Source of the DNA: Bacteroidota bacterium
Lineage (GTDB): Bacteria > Bacteroidota > Bacteroidia > Chitinophagales > S012-47
NCBI GenBank assembly: GCA_024276745.1
Contig: JAJRWN010000101.1
Location: forward strand, 1 to 36,002
Length of the DNA stretch: 36,002 nucleotides
Direction of reading: 5' to 3'
Shown here: in pieces, positions 35,053 through 36,002 of the stretch
Layout of the letters: the number at the start of each line of letters is the position of its first letter
Position numbering within the stretch: the stretch's first letter is position 1
Program-made: the position numbers and the translations under genes
Notes under the pieces: generated by a model
What the model saw: the letters and a program-made list of their open reading frames with translations, nothing else
Database searches by the model: none
What the model was told of the DNA's origin: nothing

Positions 35053-36002
35053 TTACTGCACAATTAATTTCCCATAATGAGCACCATGTTCATTTTTAAA
35101 TTCATACAGATATACACCGCTTGCAAATCTTGCAGTATTAAATTCTTTTGATTCCGTATTAATATTTTGGGCATTTAAAAGTTCTCTTCCTGATAAATCA
35201 TATAATCTGAAAGACCAGAGACTTTTTGATGCACTTGAAACAACAAAATATTCAGAAGCAGGATTTGGATAAATTTTCACCGTATTGTTGAGCGAGTTTT
35301 TTTGAATACCCATAGGGAAGGATGAAATACAATTAGACGTATCGGTACAGCCACCTTCCTGCCAAATAATTACGGCATAATGACCTAGTTTTGTTGGAAC
35401 AAATGATTTTCCTGTTGCTCCGCTAATAACACTGTCACCATTATCACAATCTATCCATTGATAAGTCACATTACCCGGACCGACATTAGTTGTAAGTGTA
35501 TCCCCATTTTTTGAAACGGTATTAATAGTAAGCTGTATGAAGATGATACTATCGCAAGAACTTGCATTAAGCATCGTATCTGAGTATATACCTCCGGATG
35601 TCCAAGTATATTTTCCGCTTGGGGAAGTATAACTACTGTCGTTGGTGCAAATAATTTGAAAAGATGATGTCATGCATTCCTTCAATGAGAATATTACACC
35701 ATAATCATTAGCACCACCTTTTGTGGTCATGCCATATAAATAATTGCCCTCTAGTAATAAAGAACCGTTAATGCTATATCCTTCTGATCCATCAGAATTA
35801 AAATAATGTAAAACTGTATAATTGCTGCCATCAGGTTTTATTTTAAAAATAACACCTGCATCGTGTGGGCCATGGTCGGCCATACCGTAAAGATAATTTC
35901 CATCGATAATTAATGACCCGTTAGGATGTTGCCCGTTTGAATAGTGGAAATCAAGCAAATCTACATAACCTGTACCATCCGGTTTCACTTTAAAGATATT
36001 TC
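35053..36002 (-). CDS. GloVer-repeat T9SS type A sorting domain protein (5' partial)
   Basis: The C-terminal ~316 residues of a secreted protein whose start lies beyond the right edge: the frame is still open at the last bases and reads NIFKVKPDGTGY, so the GTG at 35988 is internal. Two GloVer-type tandem repeats are visible (GVIFKIKPDGSNYTVLHYF with GSLLLEGNYLYGMTTKGG, and the preceding LLDFHYSNGQHPNGSLII). An Ig-like segment (SYTSPSGKYTWTSGGIYSDT, NASSCDSIIFIQLTI) and a second one (VTYQWIDCDNGDSVISGATG) follow. A type A sorting domain (KIYPNPASEYFVVSSASKS to GVYLYEFKNEHGAHYGKLIVQ) ends the protein. No enzyme motif; function unknown. Confidence 0.88.
   Translation of the reverse strand, partial: NIFKVKPDGTGYVDLLDFHYSNGQHPNGSLIIDGNYLYGMADHGPHDAGVIFKIKPDGSNYTVLHYFNSDGSEGYSINGSLLLEGNYLYGMTTKGGANDYGVIFSLKECMTSSFQIICTNDSSYTSPSGKYTWTSGGIYSDTMLNASSCDSIIFIQLTINTVSKNGDTLTTNVGPGNVTYQWIDCDNGDSVISGATGKSFVPTKLGHYAVIIWQEGGCTDTSNCISSFPMGIQKNSLNNTVKIYPNPASEYFVVSSASKSLWSFRLYDLSGRELLNAQNINTESKEFNTARFASGVYLYEFKNEHGAHYGKLIVQ

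Overview
The window comes from a member of the Bacteroidota (class Bacteroidia or a close relative; order not determinable from the sequence). The evidence is the AT-rich DNA, a standard genetic code, exact TAnnTTTG promoter -7 boxes before several genes, and many secreted proteins ending in a type IX secretion (T9SS) type A sorting domain. No rRNA, tRNA, CRISPR array, insertion sequence or phage gene was seen.

Layout. 1-2543: two T9SS cargo proteins, the first cut by the window edge. 2544-3076: no intact gene, but the decayed remains of an HExxH-type protein. 3077-6377: a metal (probably zinc) uptake locus with a small Cys/His-rich membrane protein, an outer-membrane beta-barrel, a ZnuA-like binding protein and a ZnuB-like permease. 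No ATPase gene is present. 6499-8418: a T9SS protein with Asp-box motifs, closed by a strong terminator. 8536-11469: ComEC DNA-uptake channel and a methylglutaconyl-CoA hydratase-like enzyme. 11764-14461: a secreted GH5 glycosidase and a PLP-dependent trans-sulfuration enzyme. 14663-16553: a secreted-protein gene broken by a nonsense codon and a frameshift. 16784-17763: a TetR regulator overlapping a small membrane-protein gene, with a recognisable promoter and a candidate operator.

17949-23598 is a tight minus-strand run, in transcription order MATE exporter, YebC-family regulator, acyl-CoA carboxylase beta subunit, M42 aminopeptidase and a UbiA-like membrane protein. The last four are separated by only 10-17 bases. 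23788-29223 encodes an 1811-residue secreted M4 metalloprotease with eight Ig-like repeats of about 72 residues. It is followed by a small secreted protein of unknown function, uridine kinase (minus), an S46 dipeptidyl-peptidase with the DPP11-type specificity arginine, and a minus-strand group of a lipoprotein and two T9SS proteins, the last cut by the right edge.

Together the genes suggest a free-living or particle-associated heterotroph that digests extracellular protein and polysaccharide, takes up peptides and metals, and degrades branched-chain amino acids (enoyl-CoA hydratase and propionyl-CoA carboxylase type enzymes). I do not see a convincing new multi-gene system. The items most worth a second look are the ATPase-less metal locus with its nested hairpins, the MATE gene lacking a normal start codon, the UbiA-like protein with a degenerate first aspartate motif, and the two decayed genes.
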